This document shows positions 1 through 9,743 of a DNA stretch of 64,000 nucleotides, piece by piece. The stretch is from Pectobacterium atrosepticum (GTDB lineage: Bacteria > Pseudomonadota > Gammaproteobacteria > Enterobacterales > Enterobacteriaceae), in the NCBI GenBank assembly GCA_019056595.1, contig CP036163.1:4216001-4280000 (forward strand), read 5' to 3'. Made by a program: the position numbers and the translations under genes. Under the pieces are notes generated by a model. The model saw nothing but the letters and a program-made list of their open reading frames with translations, was not told the origin of the DNA and made no database searches. Every line of letters begins with the position of its first letter. Position 1 is the stretch's first letter.

Positions 1-229
1 TTCGAATTATTTAGAATATATAACGTCAAACGCTCGATATTAGCGATGCGCTGATTTCGTGGCTAGAGCTAATTATTTCAGGCCGGTTTTATTTTAAAGT
101 AGCGGTATTATCGTTGGCAGAAATAATAACGACGAAAGTGTAATTCTTATAAATTCGCCTCTTTTTATTTATCAAACGGGAATGCTTTTTATTTGAGGAT
201 CATAAGATTCTGCGATAAATGACGCCCAT

Positions 230-252
230 GAAATAATAATGATTATTATTTC
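230..252. promoter_or_regulatory. 23-bp perfect palindrome, Fur-box-like
   Basis: Two 11-base arms, GAAATAATAAT and its reverse complement, flank a single G. The inner 19 bases match the classical Fur box (GATAATGATAATCATTATC) at about 14 of 19 positions by eye. It lies about 200 bp before hybO, so it could be a Fur or other dimer operator, or an AT-rich hairpin. Its role is inferred only. Confidence 0.35.
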
Positions 253-347
253 CTTCCGATAGTGCTTTCCGTGTGTCAACACCAGTGAGATAACTGAAGC
301 GATCTTACTCATGTTTTTATGAATAATAAATTTTTGATGATTAAAAA

Positions 348-361
348 ATGATGTAAATCAA
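348..361 (+). promoter_or_regulatory. FNR-like site before hybO
   Basis: ATGAT-gtaa-ATCAA matches the FNR consensus TTGAT-N4-ATCAA at 9 of 10 informative positions. Its centre is about 93 bp before the hybO start codon, a reasonable place for a class II activation site with a leader. Anaerobic induction of hyb would fit, but no -10 element could be fixed with certainty. Confidence 0.45.
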
Positions 362-447
362 TTCGATATTATGTGCAAGGAGTAATCAGTATTGCCATTA
401 AGTTTGTAGTGAGGTGCTCACTGGCTAACTGAAGGTATGTAAGAATA

Positions 448-1581
448 ATGACTGAAGAAAATAAAATGTTTTTCCGTGAGGGTGTCAATCGTCGTGATTT
501 CATGAAGCTGTGCGCTGCGCTGGCTGCCACCATGGGGCTGAGCAGTCGAGCGGCTGCTGATATCGCTTCCTCTGTGAGCGCTTCTGCTCGGCCACCCGTT
601 ATCTGGATTGGAGCACAGGAGTGTACTGGCTGTACGGAGTCTTTATTACGGGCGACTCACCCGACTATTGAGAGTCTGCTGTTAAACGTTATCTCTATGG
701 AATATCACGAAGTGCTTTCGGCGGCGTTTGGTGAGCAGGCGGAGGAAAATAAACACCACGCTATTGAGAAATACAAAGGCCAGTATGTGCTGGTCGTGGA
801 TGGATCTATCCCTATAAAGGATGGTGGAATCTACTGCATGGTGGCCGGTAAGCCGATAGTTGACCACATTCGTGACGCGGCGCAACACGCGGCAGCGATC
901 ATCGCGATTGGGTCTTGCTCCGCATGGGGTGGGGTTCCTGCAAGCGGTGTTAATCCTACCGGTGCGGTCAGTTTGCAGGAAATCTTGCCTGATAAAACGG
1001 TCATCAACATCCCTGGTTGTCCCCCTAATCCGCATAACTTCTTGGCTACCGTCGCCCACATCATTACCTACCAGCGTCCCCCTGCGCTTGATGCGAAAAA
1101 CCGCCCTGAGTTTGCCTACGCCCGTCTGATTCATGAGAATTGCGAGCGCCGTCCGCATTTCGATGCGGGGCGTTTTGCCAAACAGTTCGGTGATGACGGC
1201 CATCGGCAGGGCTGGTGTCTGTACCACCTCGGCTGCAAGGGGCCGGAAACGTATGGTAACTGCCCGACTCTGGAGTTCTGCGATGTCGGTGGTGGCATAT
1301 GGCCAGTCGGGATCGGTCATCCGTGTTATGGCTGCAATGAGCAAGGTATCGGTTTTACCAAAGGGATAGCTCAACTGGCCAACGTCGAAAACCCCACGCC
1401 GCGTAATGCCAAACCAGACGTGATGAGTAAGGAAGGGGGAAATGTCAGCCTGAGCACGGTCGGGTTGCTTGGCGGTGTTGTGGGGCTGGTGGCTGGCGTC
1501 AGTTTGATGACGGTGAAAGAGCTGGGGCGGCAACAGAAGATGAATCGTAACGATGGTGATCAGCCCTCGCGCAAGGAGTGA
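448..1581 (+). CDS. hybO: Hydrogenase-2 small subunit HybO
   Basis: Small electron-transfer subunit of the periplasm-facing [NiFe] uptake hydrogenase-2. It carries the iron-sulfur clusters that take electrons from the HybC active site. The N-terminus has a twin-arginine signal (NRRDFMKLC). The proximal cluster motif ECTGCTES follows near residue 60, and further cysteines lie in GSCSAW, GCPPNP and HPCYGC. A hydrophobic C-terminal helix (GLLGGVVGLVAGVS) would anchor the protein after Tat export. At 377 residues it is close to E. coli HybO. It is the first gene of hybOABCDE, with 3 bp before hybA. Confidence 0.97.
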   Translation: MTEENKMFFREGVNRRDFMKLCAALAATMGLSSRAAADIASSVSASARPPVIWIGAQECTGCTESLLRATHPTIESLLLNVISMEYHEVLSAAFGEQAEENKHHAIEKYKGQYVLVVDGSIPIKDGGIYCMVAGKPIVDHIRDAAQHAAAIIAIGSCSAWGGVPASGVNPTGAVSLQEILPDKTVINIPGCPPNPHNFLATVAHIITYQRPPALDAKNRPEFAYARLIHENCERRPHFDAGRFAKQFGDDGHRQGWCLYHLGCKGPETYGNCPTLEFCDVGGGIWPVGIGHPCYGCNEQGIGFTKGIAQLANVENPTPRNAKPDVMSKEGGNVSLSTVGLLGGVVGLVAGVSLMTVKELGRQQKMNRNDGDQPSRKE

Positions 1582-1584
1582 GCC

Positions 1585-2595
1585 GTGGACAGACGTAATT
1601 TTCTAAAACTGGCTACTGGCGGGGTGATGACGGTCGGCATCGCCCCCTCTGCGTTGGCTAAAGCAGAGAACAAGCCGCCAATTCCGAACTCGCTTGGCAT
1701 GCTGTATGACTCAACGCTGTGCGTGGGGTGTCAGGCATGCGTCAGCCAGTGTCAGCGCATCAACCACAGTGATGCACCGCATGGTGCGACATACGCCTAC
1801 GCGGGTACGGAACCGATGTGGTCTAACAACGATAAGCTCAGCCCCTACACCAACAACATTATTCAGGTGTGGAGTGATGGGAGCGGCGTACATAAAGACC
1901 AGACGGAAAATGGTTACGCCTATATCAAAAAACAGTGCATGCACTGTGTGGATCCCAATTGTGTATCCGTCTGCCCGGTGCAAGCATTACGCAAAGACGC
2001 CCATACAGGCATCGTGCATTACGATCCCGATGTGTGTACCGGTTGCCGTTACTGCATCGTGGGGTGCCCGTTTAATGTGCCGAAATATGACTATGACGAC
2101 CCGTTCGGAAAAATTCACAAGTGTGAGCTTTGCAATCAGAAGGGCGTTGAGCGGTTGGATAACGGAGGGTTGCCGGGGTGTGTTGAAGTCTGCCCGACGG
2201 GGGCGGTGATTTTCGGCACGCGGGAGCAACTGCTGGATGAAGCTAAAATGCGCCTTGCAGGGAAAACAGGCGAGCCTTACCGGTTCCCACGCCAGACATT
2301 GCAGGGGAACGACCGGTACGAACATCCTCTTCCACATTACCAGCAGCATGTATACGGCGAGTTGGAGGGGGGCGGAACACAGGTGCTGGTGTTGACTGGC
2401 GTACCGTTTGAAAACTTAGGGTTGCCACTGCTGGATAGCCTATCAACGGGGGCGCGTTCCGAACATGTACAGCACTCCTTGTATAAAGGCATGGTTCTGC
2501 CGTTTGCTGCACTGGCCGGGATCACTTTCCTGGTGCAGCGCAACATGGGTAAGCACGATCAGGACGAAAAAGAGGATGAACATGACGATGCATAA
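1585..2595 (+). CDS. hybA: Hydrogenase-2 ferredoxin-like subunit HybA
   Basis: Periplasmic 4x[4Fe-4S] protein that passes electrons between HybO and the membrane subunit HybB. It starts with a Tat-type signal ([10 protein letters not shown]). The cysteine clusters run in order: [37 protein letters not shown] and CELC. A hydrophobic C-terminal segment near residues 300-320 probably anchors it. The start is a GTG, with an AAGGAG ribosome site overlapping the hybO stop. Its end overlaps hybB by 14 bp. Confidence 0.96.
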   Translation: MDRRNFLKLATGGVMTVGIAPSALAKAENKPPIPNSLGMLYDSTLCVGCQACVSQCQRINHSDAPHGATYAYAGTEPMWSNNDKLSPYTNNIIQVWSDGSGVHKDQTENGYAYIKKQCMHCVDPNCVSVCPVQALRKDAHTGIVHYDPDVCTGCRYCIVGCPFNVPKYDYDDPFGKIHKCELCNQKGVERLDNGGLPGCVEVCPTGAVIFGTREQLLDEAKMRLAGKTGEPYRFPRQTLQGNDRYEHPLPHYQQHVYGELEGGGTQVLVLTGVPFENLGLPLLDSLSTGARSEHVQHSLYKGMVLPFAALAGITFLVQRNMGKHDQDEKEDEHDDA

Positions 2596-3781
2596 AACGA
2601 GCCCCCTAGGCGGGCGGCTGGTGAGTTGGCCCGTGATGTTGCTGGCACCTTTCATTGTGTTGTGCCTGTTATTGATCGTGAAAAGGCTGGTGCTGGGGAT
2701 TGGTTCCGTTTCCGATTTAAATGGTGGCTATCCATGGGGTATCTGGATTGCTTTCGATCTGTTGGTCGGAACCGGTCTGGCGTGTGGTGGCTGGGCGTTG
2801 GCCTGGGCTGTCTATGTTTTTAACCGCGGTGAATATCATCCATTGGTGCGTCCTGCGCTGCTGGCTAGTCTGTTCGGTTACTCACTCGGCGGGTTATCCA
2901 TCACGATCGACGTGGGGCGTTACTGGAATCTGCCTTACTTCTTCATTCCCGGCCATTTCAATACGTCGTCAGTGCTTTTTGAAACGGCAGTGTGTATGAC
3001 GATATACATCGGCGTGATGGTGTTGGAGTTTGCTCCGACGCTGTTAGAGCGCTTGGGGTGGAAGGTCTCACTCAGGCGTTTGAATAAGCTGATGTTTTTT
3101 GTTATTGCGCTGGGGGCTTTGCTACCATCAATGCATCAGTCGTCTATGGGGTCGCTGATGATTGCCGCGGGTATCAAGGTGCACCCGCTATGGCAAAGCT
3201 ACGAAATGCTGCCGCTGTTTTCGCTGTTAACCGCTGCTATTTTGGGATTCTCAATTGTGATTTTTGAAGGATCTCTGGTTCAGGCGGGGCTTAGGGGAAA
3301 AAGTGTTCAGGAGACACCGTTATTCACTCGGTTGACCCGCACCATCGATATTCTGCTGTTGTTGTTTATTGTACTGCGCTTCGGGGAGCTTATTGCGCGC
3401 GACAAGACCGCGTATTTGTGGCACATCGATCGTTTCGCCCTTTCATTCTGGGTGGAAATACTGCTGCTGGCGATCCCTCTGCTGCTTTTTCGTCGGAAGA
3501 ATAATCGTCGCGACCCTCGCTTGTTGTTTATCGGTGCGCTGTGCATGGTCTTCGGTGCAGCGTTCTGGCGTCTGAATTATTCCCTATTGAGTTACAACCC
3601 AGGCAACGGCTACGGCTATTTCCCAACATTCAGCGAGCTGCTGATATCCATCGGTTTTGTGGCAATAGAAGTCTGTGCCTACATCCTGTTGATCCGGTTG
3701 TTGCCAGTGTTGCCTGTGCATCAACACAAAAATGAAAATAAATCGTTAGAGGTAGAGCATGAGCCAACGCATCACCATTGA
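2582..3781 (+). CDS. hybB: Hydrogenase-2 membrane subunit HybB
   Basis: NrfD-family integral membrane subunit that links HybA to the quinone pool. The 399 residues are dominated by about ten hydrophobic segments, and conserved stretches such as [14 protein letters not shown] and [15 protein letters not shown] match E. coli HybB. The frame opens earlier, but the ATG at 2582 ([11 protein letters not shown]) aligns with the family start and has a GAGG just upstream. It overlaps hybA by 14 bp and hybC by 23 bp, which suggests translational coupling. Confidence 0.95.
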   Translation: MTMHKTSPLGGRLVSWPVMLLAPFIVLCLLLIVKRLVLGIGSVSDLNGGYPWGIWIAFDLLVGTGLACGGWALAWAVYVFNRGEYHPLVRPALLASLFGYSLGGLSITIDVGRYWNLPYFFIPGHFNTSSVLFETAVCMTIYIGVMVLEFAPTLLERLGWKVSLRRLNKLMFFVIALGALLPSMHQSSMGSLMIAAGIKVHPLWQSYEMLPLFSLLTAAILGFSIVIFEGSLVQAGLRGKSVQETPLFTRLTRTIDILLLLFIVLRFGELIARDKTAYLWHIDRFALSFWVEILLLAIPLLLFRRKNNRRDPRLLFIGALCMVFGAAFWRLNYSLLSYNPGNGYGYFPTFSELLISIGFVAIEVCAYILLIRLLPVLPVHQHKNENKSLEVEHEPTHHH

Positions 3782-5453
3782 TCCCGTCACCCGTATTGAA
3801 GGGCATCTGCGCATCGATTGCGAAATTGAAGACGGCAAAGTGGTTAAAGCCTGGTCATCCGGCACCATGTGGCGCGGTATGGAGGAGATAGTCAAAGGCA
3901 ACGATCCGCGCGATGCGTGGATGATTGTGCAACGTATTTGCGGGGTGTGTACCACCATTCATGCGTTGGCTTCTGTGCGGGCGGTGGAAAATGCGCTGGG
4001 GATGGAAGTGCCGATCAACGCCCAATATATCCGTAACATCATCGCGGCGGCGCACAGTATTCATGACCATATCGTGCACTTCTACCAACTTTCTGCGCTG
4101 GATTGGGTTGATGTCACTTCTGCACTACAGGCCGACCCGAAAAAAGCCGCCGATCTGCTAAAAGGCCTGTCAAACTGGCCGCTGAACAGTGAAGCGGAAT
4201 TTGCTCAGGTGCAGCAGAAGATTAAAAATCTGGTCGGTAGCGGTCAGCTCGGTATTTTCGCTAATGGCTATTGGGGACACCCGGCGATGTCGTTGCCGCC
4301 GGAGATTAACCTGATTGCCGTCGCTCACTATTTGCAGGCGCTGGAGTGTCAGCGTGACGCCAACCGGATAGTCGCGATTCTGGGGGGAAAAACACCGCAT
4401 ATTCAGAATCTGGCCGTTGGCGGCGTGGCAAACCCTATCAATCTTGATTCACCGGGCGTGCTGAATCTGGAACGCCTGATGTATCTGAAATCCTTTATCG
4501 ATCGTCTTGGTGATTTCATCGAACAGGTTTATCTGGTCGACACTGCGGTTATTGCTGCTCATTATCCTGAGTGGTTCACCATGGGGCGAGGAGCCGACTG
4601 TTATCTCTGTGTGCCGGAACTGCCTGTCGATCGTAAAAGTGAGACGTTCCTGATGCCGGGCGGGTTTCTGGATAATGGAAAATTTCGTCCGATAAACAAT
4701 CCGCATGATGAATACCTGCTCAAGGGGATCGAGGAAAGTGGCAAACATGCCTGGTATCAGGATGATCAGCCGCTGGCTCCTTGGGAGGGGTTGACCCGCC
4801 CGAATTACACCGGCTGGCAGGATGACGGTAAATATTCCTGGGTGAAATCGCCAACCTTCTACGGCAACGCGGTAGAAATGGGGCCTTTGGCGTGGCTGCT
4901 GTGTAATCTGCGAGCTGGCTATCAGCCCGCACAGCATTATTTCACACGCGCCAATGATATTTACAAAGCGCTAACCGGTAACGTAATGACGGAGGAGCAA
5001 CTGCCATCAACGTTGGGCCGGGTTTTAGGGCGCACCGTGCATGCCTGCGTGCTGCATGACACGCTGGCACAGCAGTGGCAGGCGCTGGTAACGAATATCG
5101 GCAATGGCGATCATGAAACGTTTATTCCCCCCAACATCCCAGAGCAAGGTGAATTCCGCGGTGTGGGCTTTATTGAAGCACCGCGCGGTGCGCTGTCGCA
5201 CTGGGTGGTTATTAAAGATGGAAAAATAGCCAACTATCAGGCGGTTGTGCCTTCAACGTGGAATGCGGGGCCGCGCAATTTTAACAATGAGCCAGGCCCT
5301 TATGAACGCTCTCTGGTGGGGACACCGGTGGCAGACCCGTACAAACCGCTGGAAGTCGTGAGAACGATTCATTCGTTCGATCCCTGTATGTCCTGCGCCG
5401 TGCATCTTGTCGATACATCAGGTCAGGAAGTGACCAAGGTTCGGGTGCTGTGA
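3759..5453 (+). CDS. hybC: Hydrogenase-2 large subunit HybC
   Basis: Catalytic [NiFe] subunit of hydrogenase-2. The N-terminal nickel-ligand motif is RICGVCTTIHALAS near residues 58-71, and the C-terminal one is DPCMSCAVH. The 15-residue tail after that histidine is the extension removed by HybD once nickel is inserted. At 564 residues it is within a few residues of E. coli HybC. It has no signal peptide of its own and is exported with HybO by Tat. hybD starts at its stop codon. Confidence 0.97.
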   Translation: MSQRITIDPVTRIEGHLRIDCEIEDGKVVKAWSSGTMWRGMEEIVKGNDPRDAWMIVQRICGVCTTIHALASVRAVENALGMEVPINAQYIRNIIAAAHSIHDHIVHFYQLSALDWVDVTSALQADPKKAADLLKGLSNWPLNSEAEFAQVQQKIKNLVGSGQLGIFANGYWGHPAMSLPPEINLIAVAHYLQALECQRDANRIVAILGGKTPHIQNLAVGGVANPINLDSPGVLNLERLMYLKSFIDRLGDFIEQVYLVDTAVIAAHYPEWFTMGRGADCYLCVPELPVDRKSETFLMPGGFLDNGKFRPINNPHDEYLLKGIEESGKHAWYQDDQPLAPWEGLTRPNYTGWQDDGKYSWVKSPTFYGNAVEMGPLAWLLCNLRAGYQPAQHYFTRANDIYKALTGNVMTEEQLPSTLGRVLGRTVHACVLHDTLAQQWQALVTNIGNGDHETFIPPNIPEQGEFRGVGFIEAPRGALSHWVVIKDGKIANYQAVVPSTWNAGPRNFNNEPGPYERSLVGTPVADPYKPLEVVRTIHSFDPCMSCAVHLVDTSGQEVTKVRVL

Positions 5454-5953
5454 TGAGCATTCTGGTGCTGGGGATTGGCAACCTGCTGCTGGGCGATGAG
5501 GCCGTGGGGGTTCGTATTATTGAAGCGCTTGAGCAGCGCTACCGTTTGCCGGAGCACGTCGAGGTGTTGGATGGTGGCACGTCAGGCATGGAATTGATGG
5601 ACGTAATGGCAAACCGCGATCACCTGATTGTGGCCGATGCGGTTCTGGCTGATAGCCCACCGGGCAGTGTCGTGGAACTGCATGATGAGGAAATCCCCGC
5701 GTTCTTTACCCGCAAAGTGTCGCCCCATCAGCTCGGGCTTTCCGATGTACTGATGGCGCTACGGCTGACGGAGGAATTCCCACGCCGGTTGACGCTGGTG
5801 GGCGTTGTGCCTGCATCGCTTGAACCCGGTATCGGCCTGACAGCCTTGGCCAGTCGGGCGATTGAGCCTGCGCTGGCTCAGGTTCTGGCGGCGTTGCAGT
5901 CTAGCGGCGTGGTCGCCGAACTGCGGGAGGCGTCTGATGCCGGATTTTGTTAA
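5453..5953 (+). CDS. hybD: Hydrogenase-2 maturation endopeptidase HybD
   Basis: M52-family protease that cleaves the C-terminal tail of pro-HybC after nickel insertion. The N-terminal glycine-rich motif with acidic metal ligand (GIGNLLLGDEAVGVR), the DGGTSGMEL loop and SPHQLGL all match E. coli HybD. A GTG at 5450 is also in frame, but the ATG at 5453, which shares one base with the hybC stop, aligns with the family start. hybE begins inside its last codons. Confidence 0.94.
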   Translation: MSILVLGIGNLLLGDEAVGVRIIEALEQRYRLPEHVEVLDGGTSGMELMDVMANRDHLIVADAVLADSPPGSVVELHDEEIPAFFTRKVSPHQLGLSDVLMALRLTEEFPRRLTLVGVVPASLEPGIGLTALASRAIEPALAQVLAALQSSGVVAELREASDAGFC

Positions 5954-6410
5954 CGGGTTTCAGCACAATCCAGCCGCACAGTTAGAAACGGCTTTTCAGG
6001 CGATCGCGGAGAGGGAAATGCAGTCTTTGCCTTTTTTTCAGCCTCAGATTCCGGTGTCCGCGTGTGGATTTCAACTGTTTGAGCACCAGTGGATTGGCTG
6101 TATGTTGACGCCTTGGATGCTGAGCTTACTGGTATTGCCCGGCCCGGATCAGTGCTGGCTACGACGGACTGTCGGGGAATCGCTGGGGCTGAGCCTGCCT
6201 TGCGGCGATATCCGTTTTACTGTGGGTTATGTTGACGGATGTGGACAATATCTGGCCTCATCTCTGATGTCGCCGTTGAATAAAACCTTGACGGCGGAAT
6301 CGATGCTGTCGCTGGCAGAACAAACCGTTCGTATGGCACTTTCCTTACCTGTGGTGGACGGAAATATGCCCGCCAGTCGAGGACGTAGGGCATTTTTTCA
6401 TCTCTCGTAG
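5937..6410 (+). CDS. hybE: Hydrogenase-2 assembly chaperone HybE
   Basis: Small cytoplasmic chaperone (157 residues) that in E. coli binds the hydrogenase-2 precursor and coordinates assembly with Tat export. The start ATG at 5937 follows GGGAGG and lies within the end of hybD; the frame is open further upstream but that part only shadows hybD. The conserved core LPCGDIRFTVGYVDG is visible. It is the last gene of the operon: the hybF and hybG genes that follow in E. coli are absent, and a strong terminator comes next. Confidence 0.9.
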   Translation: MPDFVNGFQHNPAAQLETAFQAIAEREMQSLPFFQPQIPVSACGFQLFEHQWIGCMLTPWMLSLLVLPGPDQCWLRRTVGESLGLSLPCGDIRFTVGYVDGCGQYLASSLMSPLNKTLTAESMLSLAEQTVRMALSLPVVDGNMPASRGRRAFFHLS

Positions 6411-6426
6411 GCGTGCATAAATCAGT

Positions 6427-6457
6427 AAAAACGCTGGCGGATGACGCCAGCGTTTTC
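6427..6457. terminator. Bidirectional terminator between hybE and hypE
   Basis: A perfect 12-bp inverted repeat (AAAACGCTGGCG with its complement) encloses the 5-base loop GATGA. The stem ends in four A/T pairs on each side, so it supplies a short U-run in both directions. It sits between the converging hyb and hyp operons. Confidence 0.85.
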
Positions 6458-6469
6458 ACGATGTGCGTG

Positions 6470-7480
6470 CTAACAAATACGCGGTAAAGGTTCCGCATGA
6501 GGAAGATCTAGCGTGCGCTTCACGCTGTAAAGCCCGGTTATGCGTACACCTTTCCGTTCAGTTACTTCGCCAATCAACGCCGCATCACATCCCAATGGGT
6601 GTTGATGTAGGGCTTCCATCACGGCGGACGCAGATTCTCGGCGGGTAATAATGACCAGTTTACCCTCATTGGCGAAATTTAGCGGATCCAGTCCCAGCAG
6701 TTCGCACACGCCGCGGACAACGGGTTTTACTGGCAGCTGTGCCTCGATAATGTCCATTCCATACCCGCTGCTGGCCGCAAATTCATGTAGCACGGCATTC
6801 ACGCCACCGCGCGTGGCATCGCGTAGCGCTTTGACGCCGGGTATCGGTAGCAGCGTTTGAATCAGGGGGGTTAACACCGCACAGTCGCTGGCTAGCTCAC
6901 CTTCCAGACCAAGCTGTTCGCGCAGATTGAGAATCGTCGCCCCGTGATCGCCCAGCGTTCCGCTGACGATAATGACATCGCCTTTGTCGATCTGATTGGT
7001 TCCCCAGCACACCTGATGGGGAATGGCACCGATGCCAGCGGTGTTAATGAAAATCTTATCCGCCGCGCCGCGTGGAACCACTTTGGTGTCGCCGGTGACG
7101 ATATCTATACCTGCTTCCTGAGCGGTTTGCGCCATGCTGCGCACGATAGTTTCCAGCATCTCCAGACTTAATCCCTCTTCGAGGATAAAGCCGCAGGAGA
7201 GCCAGCGTGGTCGCGCACCGCTAACGGCAATATCATTGGCTGTGCCACAGATTGCCAGTTTTCCAATATTCCCACCGGGAAAGAATAACGGATCAATGAC
7301 ATAGCTGTCGGTAGAGAAAGCCAGCCGGTCGCCGCTGGCAGTGAGCTCTGCCAGCGATAAGCGTGCCGCATCTTCTTGCTCTGCGAGCCATGGATTAGAG
7401 AAGGCCTCTATAAACAGGCTGGAAATCAACTGTTGCATTGCTCGGCCGCCGCTGCCATGGGCGAGGGTAATGGTTTTCAT
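6470..7480 (-). CDS. hypE: Hydrogenase maturation factor HypE
   Basis: Converts the carbamoyl group placed on its C-terminal cysteine by HypF into the thiocyanate that supplies cyanide ligands for the [NiFe] site. The C-terminal PRIC tail with the acceptor cysteine is intact. The AIR-synthase-like ATP-binding fold is recognised by LAHGSGGRAMQQL and FSTDSYVIDPLFFPGGN. The start ATG at 7480 gives 336 residues as in E. coli; the in-frame ATG at 7483 is equally well placed after AGGAGA. It is the last gene of hypABCDE and overlaps hypD. Confidence 0.95.
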   Translation of the reverse strand: MKTITLAHGSGGRAMQQLISSLFIEAFSNPWLAEQEDAARLSLAELTASGDRLAFSTDSYVIDPLFFPGGNIGKLAICGTANDIAVSGARPRWLSCGFILEEGLSLEMLETIVRSMAQTAQEAGIDIVTGDTKVVPRGAADKIFINTAGIGAIPHQVCWGTNQIDKGDVIIVSGTLGDHGATILNLREQLGLEGELASDCAVLTPLIQTLLPIPGVKALRDATRGGVNAVLHEFAASSGYGMDIIEAQLPVKPVVRGVCELLGLDPLNFANEGKLVIITRRESASAVMEALHQHPLGCDAALIGEVTERKGVRITGLYSVKRTLDLPHAEPLPRIC

Positions 7481-8598
7481 CATGCAGTCTCCTGTGCGCG
7501 ATATTGATACCAGGCGGCGCACGCGCCCTCGGAAGAAACCATCAGCGCACCGAAGGCACTTTGTGGCGTGCAGATTGTGCCGAAGAGCGAACATTGGTGG
7601 GGTTTACAGCGCCCGGTTAATACGTCTCCACAGCATGCCCGCGGATCGTCACTGGTTTCTTGCGGCTGTAGGCGAAAATAACGTTCCGCATCGAACTGCT
7701 GGTAATCTGGGGTTAATGTCACGCCGGATTCACCAATAATCCCCAAACCACGCCATTCGGCGTCACCTTTCAGCATGAAAACATCCGCTATCGCTTTTTG
7801 CGCTAGCGTGTTGCCTGCATCTGGCACCACACGGCGGTACTGATTTTCAATATCAGGTTGACCGGCGAGTTTTTGCTCGATCAACATGAGAACACTTTGC
7901 AGCAGGTCAACCGGTTCAAATCCTGCTATGACCAACGGTCGCTGGAATTCAGTGGCGATAAACTGGTAAGCATCAACCCCGATTACCATGCTGACATGTC
8001 CCGGCGCGATAAAAGCGTCAATGCTGTTATCCGGCTGTAACAGCAGGCTGCGTAGGGTGGGGATGATAGTAATGTGCTGACAAAAAAGGTAAAAATTGTC
8101 GACGCCATCGGCCTTGGCTTGTTGCAGGGTGAGTGCGGTTGCTGGCATGGTGGTTTCAAACCCCAGGGCGAAAAATACCACTTTGCGCTGCGGATTATCG
8201 CGAGCCAGTTTTAGTGCATCCAGAGGGGAGTAAACCACGCGGATGTCTGCTCCGTGGGCGCGGGCATCCAGTAAAGAGCCATTTTTCCCCGGAACACGGA
8301 TGGCGTCACCGAAGGTACAAAAAAGCGTTTCTGGATGGCTGGCTATCTCAAGGCAGTTGTCGATACGCCCCATCGGCAGGACGCACACCGGGCAGCCTGG
8401 GCCGTGAATAAATTCAATATTTTCCGGCAACAGTTGATCAATACCAAAGCGGTATATCGCGTGCGTATGGCCTCCGCAGACCTCCATAATGCGCAATGGA
8501 CGCTGTTTGGTATAAGAAAGCATCGGGGCCCGCTGGTTAAGGTGGGCAATAAGCGCCATCACTTTCTCGGGATCGCGGTATTCATCGACAAGATGCAT
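7480..8598 (-). CDS. hypD: Hydrogenase maturation factor HypD
   Basis: Scaffold protein with a [4Fe-4S] cluster that, with HypC, assembles the Fe(CN)2CO unit. Cysteine motifs are visible at CGGHTHAI, in GPGCPVCVLP, and near the C-terminus in CCGDVLTGRCKPHQC. Its 372 residues match the family. It overlaps hypE at one end and shares a start/stop overlap with hypC at the other, so the operon is tightly coupled. Confidence 0.96.
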   Translation of the reverse strand: MHLVDEYRDPEKVMALIAHLNQRAPMLSYTKQRPLRIMEVCGGHTHAIYRFGIDQLLPENIEFIHGPGCPVCVLPMGRIDNCLEIASHPETLFCTFGDAIRVPGKNGSLLDARAHGADIRVVYSPLDALKLARDNPQRKVVFFALGFETTMPATALTLQQAKADGVDNFYLFCQHITIIPTLRSLLLQPDNSIDAFIAPGHVSMVIGVDAYQFIATEFQRPLVIAGFEPVDLLQSVLMLIEQKLAGQPDIENQYRRVVPDAGNTLAQKAIADVFMLKGDAEWRGLGIIGESGVTLTPDYQQFDAERYFRLQPQETSDDPRACCGDVLTGRCKPHQCSLFGTICTPQSAFGALMVSSEGACAAWYQYRAQETA

Positions 8599-8876
8599 TA
8601 GCGCTGATCCTCACCGTACAGCAACACGCCGACATCCGGTTCGACGCCAAACATCTTTTGTAATATCTCCAGCGTGTTGAGGGCTTCCTGTTCGTCAATC
8701 ACGCTCATGGCGAAGCCGACATGTACCAATACCCACTGATCAATTCGTGACTGGCCATCGTCGTCATATGCACCGACTAATAACATGTTCACTTCGCGGC
8801 GAATGCCGCAAACATCGACCCATGCAGCACTGTCGCCGATAAGCTCTTTTACCTGACCGGGAACGCCTATGCACAT
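8598..8876 (-). CDS. hypC: Hydrogenase maturation chaperone HypC
   Basis: Small chaperone that shuttles the iron unit from HypD to the large-subunit precursor; the essential Cys2 is present (MCIGVPGQV). The C-terminal half ([17 protein letters not shown]) is HypC-like and unlike HybG. The start at 8876 is chosen because Cys2 must follow the initiator. No hybG exists in the window, so this protein probably serves both HybC and HyfG precursors. Confidence 0.94.
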   Translation of the reverse strand: MCIGVPGQVKELIGDSAAWVDVCGIRREVNMLLVGAYDDDGQSRIDQWVLVHVGFAMSVIDEQEALNTLEILQKMFGVEPDVGVLLYGEDQR

Positions 8877-9742
8877 TGTTGTTGCGCCTCCAGCCACGTT
8901 AACCACTGCTCTATACCGTCCCCTTTGGTGGCGGAAACCAGCAGGATTTCAATATCCGGGTTAACCTCACGGGCGTAGTCCAGACATTTTTCAACGTCAA
9001 AATCGAGATACGGTAGCAAATCCACTTTGTTCAGTAGCATCAGGGAGGCTGCCGCAAACATATGTGGATATTTTAGCGGCTTGTCTTCTCCTTCCGTGAC
9101 GGAAAGTACCACCACCTTGTGACGTTCGCCCAGATCGAAACTTGCAGGGCACACCAGATTGCCAACGTTTTCGATAAACAGTATCCCACTATTCGCCAGC
9201 GGCAGACGCTGCATGGCGTCATGGATCATTTGTGCATCCAGATGGCAGCCTTTTCCCGTGTTTACCTGAATGGCAGGCGTACCGGTTTCGCGTATCCGGG
9301 CGGCATCGTTACTGGTTTGTTGGTCGCCTTCAATAACGGCACATTCCGCGCGACCACGCAGGCGCAGCAGCGTTTCCGTCAAGAGCGTGGTTTTGCCGGA
9401 ACCGGGGCTGGATACCAGATTGAGCACCAACTGCTGTCTGGCGGAAAACTGCGTGCGATTGTGGGCGGCGATCTGGTTGTTTTTATCAAGAACATCGATT
9501 TCTATTTGCAGCATTCGGCGCTGCGTCATTCCCGGTGCGTGAGTTCCCGCTTCTCCATGTCCGTAGTGCAAATCACCCGAACGGGTTTCCTTAGGCATAA
9601 AAGAGGGCGTTTTCAGTCCGGTAATCTTTATGGCTGGATGCACGGCTGGTGCAAAAGGGGCGCTGCGAAAAGCGGAATGGGGATTATGTTCATCCCCTTC
9701 GATATAGCGGTTACCTTCGCCGCAACCACAGGTTGTACACAT
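8867..9742 (-). CDS. hypB: Hydrogenase nickel-insertion GTPase HypB
   Basis: GTPase that delivers nickel to the large-subunit precursors together with HypA. The N-terminal nickel-binding motif [11 protein letters not shown] is intact. The P-loop [11 protein letters not shown] lies near residues 112-122, followed by [10 protein letters not shown] and the guanine-specificity motif LNKVDLLPY. There is no long histidine-rich stretch, as in E. coli HypB. It overlaps hypC by 10 bp. Confidence 0.95.
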   Translation of the reverse strand: MCTTCGCGEGNRYIEGDEHNPHSAFRSAPFAPAVHPAIKITGLKTPSFMPKETRSGDLHYGHGEAGTHAPGMTQRRMLQIEIDVLDKNNQIAAHNRTQFSARQQLVLNLVSSPGSGKTTLLTETLLRLRGRAECAVIEGDQQTSNDAARIRETGTPAIQVNTGKGCHLDAQMIHDAMQRLPLANSGILFIENVGNLVCPASFDLGERHKVVVLSVTEGEDKPLKYPHMFAAASLMLLNKVDLLPYLDFDVEKCLDYAREVNPDIEILLVSATKGDGIEQWLTWLEAQQQCA

Positions 9743-9743
9743 A

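Larger units (their letters stand above)
1..447. other. Intergenic region upstream of hybO
   Basis: No coding sequence could be supported in this AT-rich stretch. It holds the likely control region of the hydrogenase-2 operon: a long perfect palindrome at 230-252 and an FNR-like site at 348-361, both listed separately. The gene left of the window edge is not visible. Confidence 0.6.

Noticed and set aside
682-1533. Long minus-strand open frame (about 283 codons) across hybO
   Set aside because: It is antisense to a clearly conserved hydrogenase subunit, has no recognisable domain or ribosome site, and its openness follows from the codon bias of hybO.
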